Positions 11,669-21,647 of a stretch of DNA of 64,000 nucleotides are shown piece by piece. Under the pieces are notes generated by a model, which saw only the letters and a program-made list of their open reading frames with translations, was not told the DNA's origin and made no database searches. Source of the DNA: Camellia lanceoleosa (lineage: Eukaryota > Streptophyta > Magnoliopsida > Ericales > Theaceae). The position numbers and the translations under genes were made by a program. Within the stretch, counting starts at the first letter, position 1. The number at the start of each line of letters is the position of its first letter. The stretch lies in NCBI GenBank assembly GCA_025200525.1, contig JANUSC010000362.1, positions 62,001-126,000 on the forward strand, in the 5' to 3' direction.

Positions 11669-11827
11669 TTCTATGTTTGGTTGGGAGATTTGGAGAGAGA
11701 TTTGAAAAGGGAAATAGAAAAGGTAGATGAAATGTAAATAAAACATACCTATATTTCACTTAGTTTCACACATCTTTTCTTTTTCTCTTTTCAAATTCCT
11801 TCCCAAATCCCCCAACCAAACACAGCA
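11669..11827. mobile_element. Fold-back MITE, 159 bp
   Basis: Almost the whole element is one hairpin. The left arm (TGTTTGGTTGGGAGATTTGG, then TTTGAAAAGGGAAA) pairs with the right arm (TTTCTCTTTTCAAAT, then CCAAATCCCCCAACCAAACA). TAA flanks both sides (11666-11668 and 11828-11830). The paralogous segment at 6845-6870 reads continuously through the site (GTCACCGAAAGTGAACCC against GTCACCA-TAA-GTGAACCC), so the empty site is visible. Tourist-type, non-coding. Confidence 0.75.
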
Positions 11828-11830
11828 TAA

Positions 11831-12579
11831 GTGAACCCTCTCAAAAATAATTGTAACTCAATCTATAGATTTTTGTTGTATTTAAAAAAAAATTAAAATA
11901 GTTAACACATTTGACAAATAAAAAGTACTTTTATTACTATTTTTTTTCGCATCATGCTGTTTTTAATTTAGTGTGACCACCAAATTGAAAATGTCTGAAC
12001 TCTATTTTATTCAAAAATGCTTCAAAGTAGAAAAGCTGGAAGGCGTTTGGGACCATAGTAAAAAACTAAACGCCTGAGCAGATTTCGAGGACTGCTGTTG
12101 CGACAGAGAGTGTACCATCAAGAGCAGAAGCAAGGAGAAGGCATGTAATGATCATTATAATTTATGTGAATGTCATCCCACTTGTCCTACAAATTTGGAA
12201 AAACCAAATGAAATTAAACAGAATATGTGAGTTTACCTAGAGATAGTATTAAATAAGAGTTTTTTTTTTTTTTTTTTTTTTTTCTTTTTTTAAAAGCACA
12301 TGAAATGGGATGAGGGAAAGATTTTGTGTAGAGCAATTGATATATCTCAAGACTCAAGTCAATTGCTATAATTGATAATAGGCATTTTCACTCAAACAAA
12401 CCAATTTGTTGTCATTGCCATCACAATATAACATCTTGCTGACATAAACCTATTGGAAATTTTCAATCACCATTTGTTCAAAACCCACATGTAGGAAATT
12501 ATTTTCACCAAACTTTGCTGAAGAAAAATTGGTAACATAGGTCAAAATAGATACCTAAGACATTTTCATTTCCTTATAT
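11831..12579. other. Copy X3 of the AT-rich segment, then intergenic DNA
   Basis: GTGAACCCTCTCAAAA (11831) and CATCATGCTGTTTTTAAT (11953) repeat copy X1. 11995-12143 is present only here. A T-run of more than 20 lies at 12261-12283. 12300-12579 is AT-rich downstream DNA of the RLP pseudogene. No genes. Confidence 0.45.
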
Positions 12580-13746
12580 TCAGATACAAGAGTTACATCT
12601 AATAAAATCAGAAGAATACACACTTTTGTTGCTCAAAAGCTTCATGAAATTGTCCAAAACAAAATAGTACCAAGAGGTCATACAAACTTCAATAAAGTGA
12701 AACCAAGCCCGACACCAATGAGGATTTATGAACAAAACTGCAATGATCCCCATGAACACGATAATGTAAGAGACTAGAAAGCGGACAAAGAAAACCTCCA
12801 TATCTATGAAACCATCATATTCTACCTCTCCATCCAGCACTTTTGGCATTGTTGATGTTGGAATAGTTGCAAGGAAGTTGTTTTTAAGAGAAGTCCACCA
12901 AGAAGAGAATTTCCCTCATCGCTACTTTCTTCAAAAGTTGCAAACTAAGCTTTCCGTTCTAGGGTCGGACCTAATAAGTTGTTGTGTGTCACACTAAAGA
13001 CTGCCAATTTGCCTAATTCGATCAGTTGAGGGATCTTCCATTCAAGTTGTTATAAAAGAGATCCAAGCGTTCTATCTGCCTCAAATGTGAGAACATTGTT
13101 GGGATTCATCTAGTTAGATTGTTATGAGACAAGTTAAGTGCATGGATGTTGCTCAATTTTCCAACTTCAATTGGAATTTCTCCTATTAAGTGGTTGCAAG
13201 AGAGATCAATTCCTGACATGTAGTGAAGAATATTGCCTTTATATGAATAGATTCCATACTTTGTTGTGAACTCCGCTTGTTGTTAGATATCCAAACATAG
13301 AAAGAGAAATTCATAATCCAACATATCATGTTCACTACATGACTTTGACCCTTCACAAAGCTCCACATTGTATATACTATGTAAACCGAAGCACCACTAG
13401 CTTTTATAGAAGATTTTTATGGGTTGTCTCAAAAGGTATGTCAATGAAGCAATGAGGTATGAGACCAGAGAAGTTATTTTTAGAAAAATCCAACATGCTC
13501 AATTGTATCAATTGGCATAACTAAACTGGAATTTCACCTTCAAAATTATTAAGTTTTAAGAGAAGAATGCTCAACTCAAAAAGGGTTCCAATCCAGCTAG
13601 GAATGATTCCACTTAGGTTGTTATCACTAACATCCAATGTCACTAAAGACAAACTGTTCTAAAATGCAAATGTCAATGGACCTCTCAGATTGTTTTGATT
13701 CAAGTGGACATGTCTCATTTGTGATCCGTTGAAGCAAGGTGGTATA
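12580..13746 (-). pseudogene. LRR receptor-like protein (Cf-like RLP) pseudogene, C-terminal part
   Basis: The minus strand encodes in pieces PPCFNGSQMRHVHLNQNNLR, LDVSDNNLSGIIPSWIG, LDFSKNNFSGLIPHC, then GIDLSCNHLIGEIPIEVGKL, LNLSHNNLT and RLDLFYNNLNG. These are typical extracellular plant LRRs (LxxLxLxxNxLxGxIP). After them come a G-SLLGGLLLKN cap, an acidic DGEVEYDGFIDME juxtamembrane stretch, one membrane helix (FLVSYIIVFMGIIAVLFI), and a short tail with HFIEVCMTSWYYFVLDN, ending in TGA at 12580. There is no kinase. In the family such proteins are plasma-membrane immune or developmental receptors. Frameshifts and stops separate the pieces. The N-terminal half is missing because a CACTA element cuts the gene at 13747. 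Confidence 0.8.
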
Positions 13747-15487
13747 CATTACAACAAATGGCACTTTTGGTGACTAAATTTTTAGTCGCCAAAGGTCAAG
13801 TTTTAGTCACCGAAGCTTTTTGTCGACTAAAATTTTTGGTCGCCAGATTAGTCGTTGAAGAATTGTCGGGAAAAGTAATTGATGACTAAAATAATTTTAG
13901 TCGCCAAAAGTACTAAATTGCCGACTAGTATTTTAGTCACCAAAAGCATTGAATAAAATTAAAAATCACATTTTCAGCGACTAAAATTTGTTGTCGCAAA
14001 AAACGTAAATTATTTATAACGACTAAAGTTTTAGTCGCCAAAAATTTTTTTAGTTACTAAACTTTTTAGTTGCGGAAAGTTTGATTGTTTCTGGCTACTA
14101 AAGTTTTAGTCGCAAAAAATGTTTTGTTATTCATCTTATCTTTTTTAGCTACTAAATATTTTGGTTGACTAAAGTCTGATTGTTTTTTGGCTACTAATCT
14201 TTTAGTCGCCCAAAGTCTCACTTTTTTCGTTACTAAACTTTTAGTCACCAAAAATGTTTTTGTTGTTCATCTTATCTTTTTTAGCTACTAAACAATTTAG
14301 TCGCCTAAAGTCTTATTGTTTTTTGGCTACTAATCTTTTAGTCGCAAAAAAACTTTTGTTGTGCATTTTATTTTTTTTAGCTACTAAATAGCTTAGTCGC
14401 CTAAAACCTGATTGTTTTTTGGCTACTAAGCTTTTAGTCACCAATTTTTTTTTTTTCCATTTTCTTTTTTTTTTTTAGTGACTAACTGTTTTATCGCTAA
14501 AATATGTGCTTTCTTTTTTACTACGAATTGTTTAGTCACCAAAAACATGATTTTATGTTTTTTCTCAAAATTATAATTTCTTCACAACTTGTATGTATTC
14601 CGTGTAACCTGTAGTATATATAAACAAAACAATACATATATTATCAATCATTTCACAATTTGTATCTATTTCACTTCCAAGCATCCAAAAAGGAATAACT
14701 TTAAATGTCAAATTCCATACAAATCAACTATAGTCCAAACTAAAATAATAATTCTATACAAAACAGAGATGCATACAAAAATCAAGACCTCCATGTACAA
14801 AAAAAATATAGTTACTACCGTACCAATTGGCCATTTGGCGTGGTACAAGTTACCGTCGTAATCTGTACCACGACAAAAGTTAATGTATATACCACGCCAA
14901 TAATTATCATTTTGATGCCAAAAGTTATCTATATGAATAATACTAATCTACACAAAAGCAGAGGACAACAAAATTAGTAGGATTATATGAAAGTGTAAAT
15001 TGTCCACCATACACAAAAATGGATTATTCATAAGTCCATGTGAAAAGCCATCTACAAAAAAATAAAATAAAATAAATTTCACCCATTAGAAAATATCAGT
15101 TGATTCAAACATACAAAAAAAAAGGTTTTAACATGCATTTAAGGTAGAACAACCTATGAATGCCTTTTTGGAAATAAAATCATATATACGTATCATGAAG
15201 ATGAATTCCAGGCAACTGCATAAACATTCAAACTTGAATAGAACAACATCAATTTGTAAATATTTGACGTACTCAAGAGGCCCTTGACATGTTTGGAACA
15301 TCATAGAAACAAAATGATGAAACCCAACAAACAGATGTTGCGCATCAAAATGATCTAAAATTCAAGAACAAAAGGAAAGTGTCTAAATTAATAACACTAG
15401 TCAAGGATCACTTTCAACAAGTACATGAACAACAATCATCAAAGCACATAGGAGTGTTCATCAACATGCCATTCTAAGCATAGCAAC
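13747..15487. mobile_element. Left end of a CACTA (En/Spm)-like transposon
   Basis: The end reads CATTACAACAAATGGC, close to the plant CACTACAACAAA-type terminus, and sits directly in the LRR reading frame. 13760-14560 carries many dispersed copies, in both orientations, of TTTTAGTCGCC and variants, as expected for subterminal transposase-binding repeats. Within it a unit of about 100-140 bp (ttagctactaaa...ttggctactaatcttttagtcgc) is repeated three to four times between 14085 and 14440. 14560-15487 is AT-rich with no recognisable transposase. LTR B interrupts the element at 15488 and the other end is not in the window. Confidence 0.7.
13760..14560. repeat. Subterminal repeat region of the CACTA-like element
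   Basis: The core TTTTAGTCGCC or TTTAGTCACCAAAA, or its complement GGCGACTAAA, occurs about every 20-60 bases, including TTTTTAGTCGCCAAAGG (13780), TTTTAGTCGCCAAAAG (13903) and TTTAGTCACCAAAAA (14241). The 61-aa minus-strand ORF here is just the repeat in translation. Confidence 0.7.
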
Positions 15488-15905
15488 TGTGATGACCAGG
15501 TGCATAACTCTTTCTTTTGTTGGTGATTAGCTTGCTCGTGTTAGAATTGTTAGGGATTAATTTGAGGTCTTGTTGACCGTTAGGTTCACCGTTCTTGAAA
15601 TCTTCTTCAGATTCTCATCTTTTTTTATTCCGAAGTTGAGTTTTGCTTGTTTCGAAGCGTAAGGTTAGATCAGGGGTGTCTCGGGTTCAGCTAGTGGAAT
15701 TTTTGGCTGGGAGGCTTGGGTTGTAACACTTGAATCCTTTAAACTAGTTGAGGGTGTATTTAATTCCATTATTTTAATTTTGAGAGTCTTTGGGGTTGTT
15801 ATATCTTAGTTTTGGAGCATAATTCGATTTAGACTTGTTGGGTTGGTTTGTTCGCGTTTCTTCTTGTCAAAAAGTTCTTTGGGAACTTAGAAATTTTATT
15901 CTAGG

Positions 15906-16127
15906 GTCGACACCAGCCTTCCTAAGGGTCGACCCTTACCTGTTGCTGTGTTGTGGAAGTGTTGCTAGAATTTAGGTTCGACACCAACCATGGGGGTGTC
16001 GACACCTGTCTTTTGTTGTTGGCCGCAAAGGTCGATACCTATCTGGGAAGGGTTGACCCTTGTATGCTATAGAACCTGGGTTTAGTTGCTGAAATTTAGT
16101 GTCGACCCTTTTGGTCCAAGGGTCGAC
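15906..16127. promoter_or_regulatory. Cluster of five GTCGAC palindromes upstream of the LTR B TATA box
   Basis: Exact GTCGAC at 15906-15911, 15928-15933, 15998-16003, 16101-16106 and 16122-16127, mostly within GGGTCGACCC/GGTCGACACC contexts, with degenerate extra copies (GGTTCGACACC, GGTCGATACC). The cluster ends about 170 bases before TATAAATA. Likely a regulatory array. Confidence 0.5.
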
Positions 16128-16295
16128 ACCTTGCCTGCTGCTAGCATTGTCATTTCTTCCTAAAGGATAAACACCACTACACCAGAGGTCGATCCTTGCG
16201 TGTTTATTTCTAGAATTTTGGGTTCAAATGGGCCCTACTTTTGGGGAGTTTTGGACTTATTCTTTTTAATAACCTTAGGGCTACTTTTCTACTAC

Positions 16296-16303
16296 TATAA
16301 ATA
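16296..16303 (+). promoter_or_regulatory. TATA box of LTR B
   Basis: TATAAATA in the plus direction, about 800 bases into the LTR, followed by a pyrimidine-rich leader (ctctctcatg...). Confidence 0.55.
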
Positions 16304-17778
16304 GACCCAAAACACTTCTCTCTCATGTTTTTCTTCTCCTTTTCCCTCTCAAACAGTGAGCCTCTCTTTTTTTCTCTCTCAACTCAACTTTTTCCCATTT
16401 AGATCCTTAGATCTACTCACCTAGAAGTATCTTCTCATCGAGGTCCTTTGAGAAAGGTTGTAGAGCGCGTCAAAGGCTTTCTTTTGATCCGAGGACTTCG
16501 AGATTTCATCAACTCTGGGCTCCTCCAAGTTTTCTTTCACTTCTTTGAGGTAGGTATACCTTTACCCTAGTATTTCCTTGTTTTAAAGAGATTTCATGGT
16601 GTGGTTGTGACATATGAGCTAATTTGAGGATATTGTTAGATTAATCCTTTGTCTTACATAAATAAATCATTTTACTTGACTTTTGCTTGAAATTTCTTTA
16701 CTCCCTCTTCTCAAAACATGTATATAAATGTTGTTAAAACCCATATCTATGATGACTGGGAAAAGCCCCCAAATTTGGTAAAACCCTAGATTCTCGATTT
16801 GAGTAGAAAACACCACATTGAAGGAAATTTCCTTTTCATGACATGATGTGAATAGTAAAGAGATAAAAGATGTGGATGTTGATGTGGTAAAGGAATTGTG
16901 GCTTGGATGTTATTTTTCTTTAAATGTTGTGTTGTATTCAATTCTTTGGTAATGTTGGATGCTTGTTGATGGAATAAATTGTGAATGAGTTGTTAATTGG
17001 CATGAGTCCGGGTAAGAGTCGATTTTGGAAGTGTGGTGTTGTGTTGGTACTCGCGCGAGGAGTTTAAAAGGTGCTCAAATGCCCTGTCTAGGCTTATCGC
17101 TAGACGAATGTGGGAAAAATATTTTTGGGTGTCCACAAAGTCTTGTCGTATTGTAGCCGGCAAAAGTGGAAAAACGGATGGTTTTCTTTGGGTGCCCACT
17201 CCCTGCCGTATAACAGCCGGCAAATGTAGGGGCGGTTTTAAAACAAAAGTAAAGGGTGTTTTGAATTGTACTCTTACGGATGGACTCATGGCTTGCTTTC
17301 TATGGTTGTGATTGTTTAATCGTTGTGCTTGATGATATGAATTGTAATGTTTTTTCGCAAGAATACAATAATCTTGTTCAAGCGATTAAATACTTGGTTA
17401 AATGTATTCCTACTGGGCATATAGTTGAACCCTATTTTATTTTTTAAGAATTGATAAAGTACCACCTCACTGATGGATTGGAACAAGCAATAGCTCCTTT
17501 TGGGCAAAGTTTATTCATGGGTGTTTTGTTATTTTGAATTGGGATTTTTGTAACATGACTATCAAATTTATTTTGTTGTTGTTGTACACCCAAAAGGCTT
17601 ATATTTTGTAAGTCCATCTAGTTCATTGAACTGGAATACAAATCCCAGATATTGTGGAAATGTACATTGTGAATTGTAACCTCTCTTAACTCTTAATTCA
17701 ATGAGAAAGATGTCTTTTTGGGTATATTATTGTGTTTGTCTTGGTATGTTCATGTGAGAAATTCAGGGCGTTACAAAT

Positions 17779-17790
17779 TGGTATCAGAGC
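17779..17790 (+). other. Primer-binding site of element B
   Basis: TGGTATCAGAGC lies three bases after the LTR end. This is the standard plant PBS complementary to initiator methionine tRNA. It fixes the orientation of B and the LTR boundary. Confidence 0.9.
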
Positions 17791-18201
17791 AATAGGTTAG
17801 AATACCTTGGGCTTGTAGGAAGTGATGTGTGTCACAATAGGGTCCTTAGGCTAGGACAGAAACCTTAGGATGCCCTGTGTGTTATGTGTCTTTATGTAAT
17901 TATATGGGTATGCCGTTAGACCCCTATGATATGGCTTTAGTACGTTGCATTCATCGAAATCCTTTTGGAAAGACACTTGATCACTGTTCTTTCCACTTGG
18001 AGGTCCTTGATTGCCATGGAATTAGTCAATATCATAGGAGGACAACTCATGTGTATTTTATGTGAATGTACGTGTGATTGTTTGGATTGTTTTATGTGGA
18101 AGTTTATGTGTTTATATGGTGTATAGGTATGAAGATTGAGAATGGAGCACTTAGGTGCAGAAAGTCGGTTTTGAATTTAATATTGCTCTTATTTCTTATA
18201 G
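17791..18201 (+). other. Leader of element B
   Basis: Untranslated region between PBS and the gag start. No ORF that I can support. Confidence 0.6.
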
Positions 18202-19599
18202 ATGTCTGGACATGCTAGAGTTTGCAATAGACCTCGTTGGGGAGGCCGGAACATTCCAGCTCAACCCGAGATCCCTCCACAAGAAGAAGGAGTGGGTCAA
18301 AATAATATACCCATTCCACCGGCCCAAGAAGCCTTGGGGGCCTTGGCTAGGGAAATGACAGCGGCTCTACGGGAGTCCATGGAGATATTGAGAGCCAAGC
18401 AAGTGGCTCAAACTATTAAAGGAGAAACAAGGGCTTCCTTTTTGAAAAAGGAGTTCTTTCGTTCCAATCTCACTGAGTATAGCGGTCAGCCTGATCCGAT
18501 GAAAGCTAATGAGTCGTTAGAGCAAATGATTAAGTCCTTTGAAATCTTAGACATATGAGAAAACGAATTGCAGGTGGCATTAACGGCCTACTAGCTAAAG
18601 AGGGAGGCTAGGCAATGGTGGAAATCCATAAAGCATAGGGTTGAACACACTTGGGAGGCATTTGTGCAAGCATTCCAAGATAAATTTCTCCCTCCCATAG
18701 CTAGGGAGCGGTTGAGGAAGCAATTTGAAGAGTTATTGCAACTTGATGCACCAGTGGTGGAGTTTGAAGCCAAATTCACTAGCTTATCACGTTTTGCACC
18801 CGAATTAGTGGCAACAAAAGAACGAAGGTGCCTCAAATTTGAGAAAAGGTTGAGACCGAAAATCCTGATGAAGGTAGTTAGTAATATGATACATGATTAT
18901 GACCGTTTAGTTGAAGCGGCAGCTCATGTGGAGATTATAGTAGAGGCCGAGGAGGCAAGGCAAAGATTGAAGAGAGCAGGACATTCTGATACTAGGGGTG
19001 ACACGGGTTCTTCAAAGAGGTCTACGGGTTCATCATCCTCATTTCAATCACCTCCACAATAAGCTAAATCCTTTGGTTATGTGATGGGTGGAAGTTCGGA
19101 AAGTATGACCCGAGTTACTAGTGCTTGTTATAGATATGGCCAAATGGATCACAAGGTTGCAAAGTGCAGACAAAAAAGTGGAGCACAGTCCCAGCCTATG
19201 CGTCCACAGGGTCAACCTCAGAATAGGAGTCAACCCCAATCTTGTTATCAGTGTGGTTAGCCGGGACATTTGAAGAAGTTCTGCCCACAGAGAGTAGGAA
19301 CTCTGAGTATGTCAGGGTCTCGGCAGTCTGGAGGATTACAAATGGGTCAGAGACAGAGACAGTCTTATCAACTGACTCAATCAGGTCAAGCATCTAGGAT
19401 AGTTTAGGGAGCCACATTTGTCCAATCCGCACAACAAGCTTATGTCCCGAGAGGTGATGTAGGAGAGTAGAGGTCACAAGGAAGGGTGTACGCTATCACC
19501 ACTTCTGAGCAAATTGCGGGGCCAATGGTTGTGAAAGGTACATTCCTTATTTTCAATACTTGGGCTAGTATGTTGACTGACAGTGGAGCATCGCATTCA

Positions 19600-19604
19600 T
19601 TTAT
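19600..19604. other. Left target duplication of the solo LTR
   Basis: TTTAT, repeated at 21643-21647. Removing one copy plus the LTR restores the protease frame across HSFI. Confidence 0.8.
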
Positions 19605-19813
19605 TACAGCGATCCCAGTTTCCCTTTTCTTCAATTATTGTATCCGAAACTTATGTTCCATGGAGTTGCTAGTTGTGTATATCTTGCTTGCATCCTCTAC
19701 TCTTTGTATTTGAGTCTTGGGCTGTGTTAGGCAGGTTTGAAACAGGTTGGTTGAGCTTAGAAACCAAGAGTAGTTGCCCAGATTTTGGCCGTTCCGCCGA
19801 AGGTGGTTTTGGC

Positions 19814-20029
19814 GCCGAGCGGATTATCAACCATCCAAGATTCTCTCAGAGTGTTGTACGCTCGAGCGATGGTTTCAAGCTCGAGCAGAGTTTAGTGTTA
19901 CGCCGAGCGGGAGTTGAACGCCGAGCATGGACTCGGTTCGCAAAAATCGAAGTGCGATTCACCGCCGAGCGGGTGGGACACTCGAGTGGGCGTCAGAGTG
20001 ACGCCGAGCGGGGGTTTCACGCCGAGCGG
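19814..20029. promoter_or_regulatory. Cluster of GCCGAGCGG motifs in the solo LTR
   Basis: Exact GCCGAGCGG at 19814, 19902, 19963, 20003 and 20021, interleaved with CTCGAG and other CGAGC words. The cluster lies in the same relative position as the GTCGAC cluster of LTR B, just before the pyrimidine-rich leader near 20085. Confidence 0.5.
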
Positions 20030-20984
20030 GCGACCGTTTAAAACTCCGTGTTTTGACTTTTTAAAATCACTTTTTCACATCTCTTCTCTCTCTTACTTTT
20101 CAGAAACGCCATTGTTGAGCCTCTCTCTCTAGAACCTTGCCTTCTCTCTAGGTATTGATCTAGTAGGAGTTGTTTGCTCACCTTTGGCCTTTAAAAAAAA
20201 GTTGTTGATCGTCGAGGGCTATCTTTTGATCCCAGAAACTTGTGATTTGGAGCATTTTCGTTTTCATCTTCTTCTTCGTTGGGTTTCATCTTTTGAGGTA
20301 GGGATTCCTACTCACTCTTATGGTCTTTGACATAGATTTTTGGTTGTTTTGATAAAGTGTTGAAGTTGGGTAATTTTGGGACTTAGGGTTTCAAAATGGT
20401 AAAAGAGGGTTTTGTTATTTTGATTCTAAAAATGTGTATTTTGGTTTCAAAATGATGATATTGTTGTTGGTTGTTGCTATTTGGACCATTGGGTTAATAT
20501 TGAAAAAAGGGATAGAAAACCCTAATTTGTTGTATAGATTAATTGGTATAATTAATCTGGGTAATGTGTTGATATTTGGAATTGAGTAGGGAATAATGAA
20601 ATTGACTCATTATATTGTGAAACGGTGGAGTTTGATTTATTAATCGCTCACTTTTGAAAACATTGATACTTTCTCTGTTGGAGCTTTTATTATCTGCTTA
20701 GAAATAATTGCTTGGGCTACCAGTGGAGGGTAGTTTTGATTGTTGTAGACAATGCATGATGATTAGGTAAACTAAAACTAATCAATTGGATGTGTCATAG
20801 AGTATGACGGTTGATAGAATACATTAACGTTATGTATTGATTGAGAGTATATGACCTATGTGTATATACGTTGTTGTGTGTGGGAGGAGATATGGGATGT
20901 ACTCCACGGTTTAGGGGAAGATAGGGAATGGACCTCTAACCCGGATATTGCTTGGGAGGAGATAGGGGATGGACTCCACTGATA

Positions 20985-21170
20985 CAGCTCATATGCTTGT
21001 CAGTTAACGTGTTGATATAGCTTATATGCTTATCTATGGAAGTGTCAATGGAGCTCATATGCTTATCTATGGAAGTGTGGATACAGCTAATATGCTTATC
21101 TTTGGAAGTGTTGATATAGCTAATATGCTTATCTGTTGAGATGTTGATACAACTAGTATGTTTATCTATT
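20985..21170 (+). repeat. Tandem repeat of about 37 bp in the solo LTR
   Basis: Five to six copies of a unit containing GATA(T/C)AGCT, (A/C)ATATGCTTATCT and GGAAGTG. The copies differ slightly, so the array is old. Just upstream, 'gggaggagat' is duplicated near 20882 and 20946. Confidence 0.7.
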
Positions 21171-21642
21171 GTAAGATGAGAAATGGAAAACGAAATGAAA
21201 CATGGACCCAGTGGTTATAAATTGATTTATGGGAAGTGAACATTTATCAACAGCTGATGTCTTAGTTGTTGCCCATACTGTGTTTAGCATATCTCTACTG
21301 GGCGTTGGCTCACCCTATATGGGACATTATTTTCAGATACAGGTAGCATGCCACCTCCAAGGACATAGCTTGGATGATGATGAGGGTTGAAGACTCTTTT
21401 TATTTATTTTGTCTGTATTACAAGTATATCAAGCCAAGGGCTTATTATGTACAGAGTTAGTACTCTTCTTTTGTGAAATCAAGTGTTGACTTGGAAAGCT
21501 GTAAGCCCATAGGGCATTTGCTTTTGTTGTTAACATGTGATACTGTTGTAAGAACTACTTTGATGAATAGAAATGGTTAATTTATCTTATATCAATGCAT
21601 GTTTAATAGATGGGTTTTATGTATTATTTTGAGGGCGTTACA

Positions 21643-21647
21643 TTTAT
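21643..21647. other. Right target duplication of the solo LTR
   Basis: TTTAT, partner of 19600-19604. Confidence 0.8.

Larger units (their letters stand above)
15488..17775 (+). mobile_element. 5' LTR of Del/Tekay-type Ty3/gypsy element B
   Basis: The start TGTGATGACC and end GGGCGTTACA form weak inverted ends, about 2288 bp. A tRNA-iMet-type primer-binding site follows at 17779. The TATA box TATAAATA lies at 16296-16303, preceded by five GTCGAC palindromes (15906, 15928, 15998, 16101, 16122). 17100-17230 holds a duplicated 'gggtg(t/c)ccac...gccggcaaa' stretch, which explains the overlapping ORFs of 92 and 98 aa there. The LTR is inserted in the CACTA-like element. The 3' LTR is outside the window. 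Confidence 0.8.
19605..21642 (+). mobile_element. Solo LTR (2038 bp) inside the protease of element B
   Basis: The LTR begins TACAGCGATCCC, probably a decayed TGTAGCG start, and ends GGGCGTTACA like LTR B. TTTAT flanks both sides. No PBS, PPT or internal region accompanies it, so it is a solo LTR. Upstream of the leader are five exact GCCGAGCGG motifs (19814, 19902, 19963, 20003, 20021) plus CTCGAG palindromes. 20985-21170 holds five to six tandem copies of a unit of about 37 bp (gatatagctaatatgcttatctatggaagtg). It is a relative of LTR B with different repeats. Small ORFs inside are not coding. Confidence 0.85.

Noticed and set aside
14066..14251. Lys/Val-rich minus-strand ORF
   Set aside because: It is made of translated CACTA subterminal repeats.
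18591..19634. Minus-strand ORFs over the B gag
   Set aside because: They are shadows of the plus-strand gag frame, which has zinc knuckles and gag motifs.
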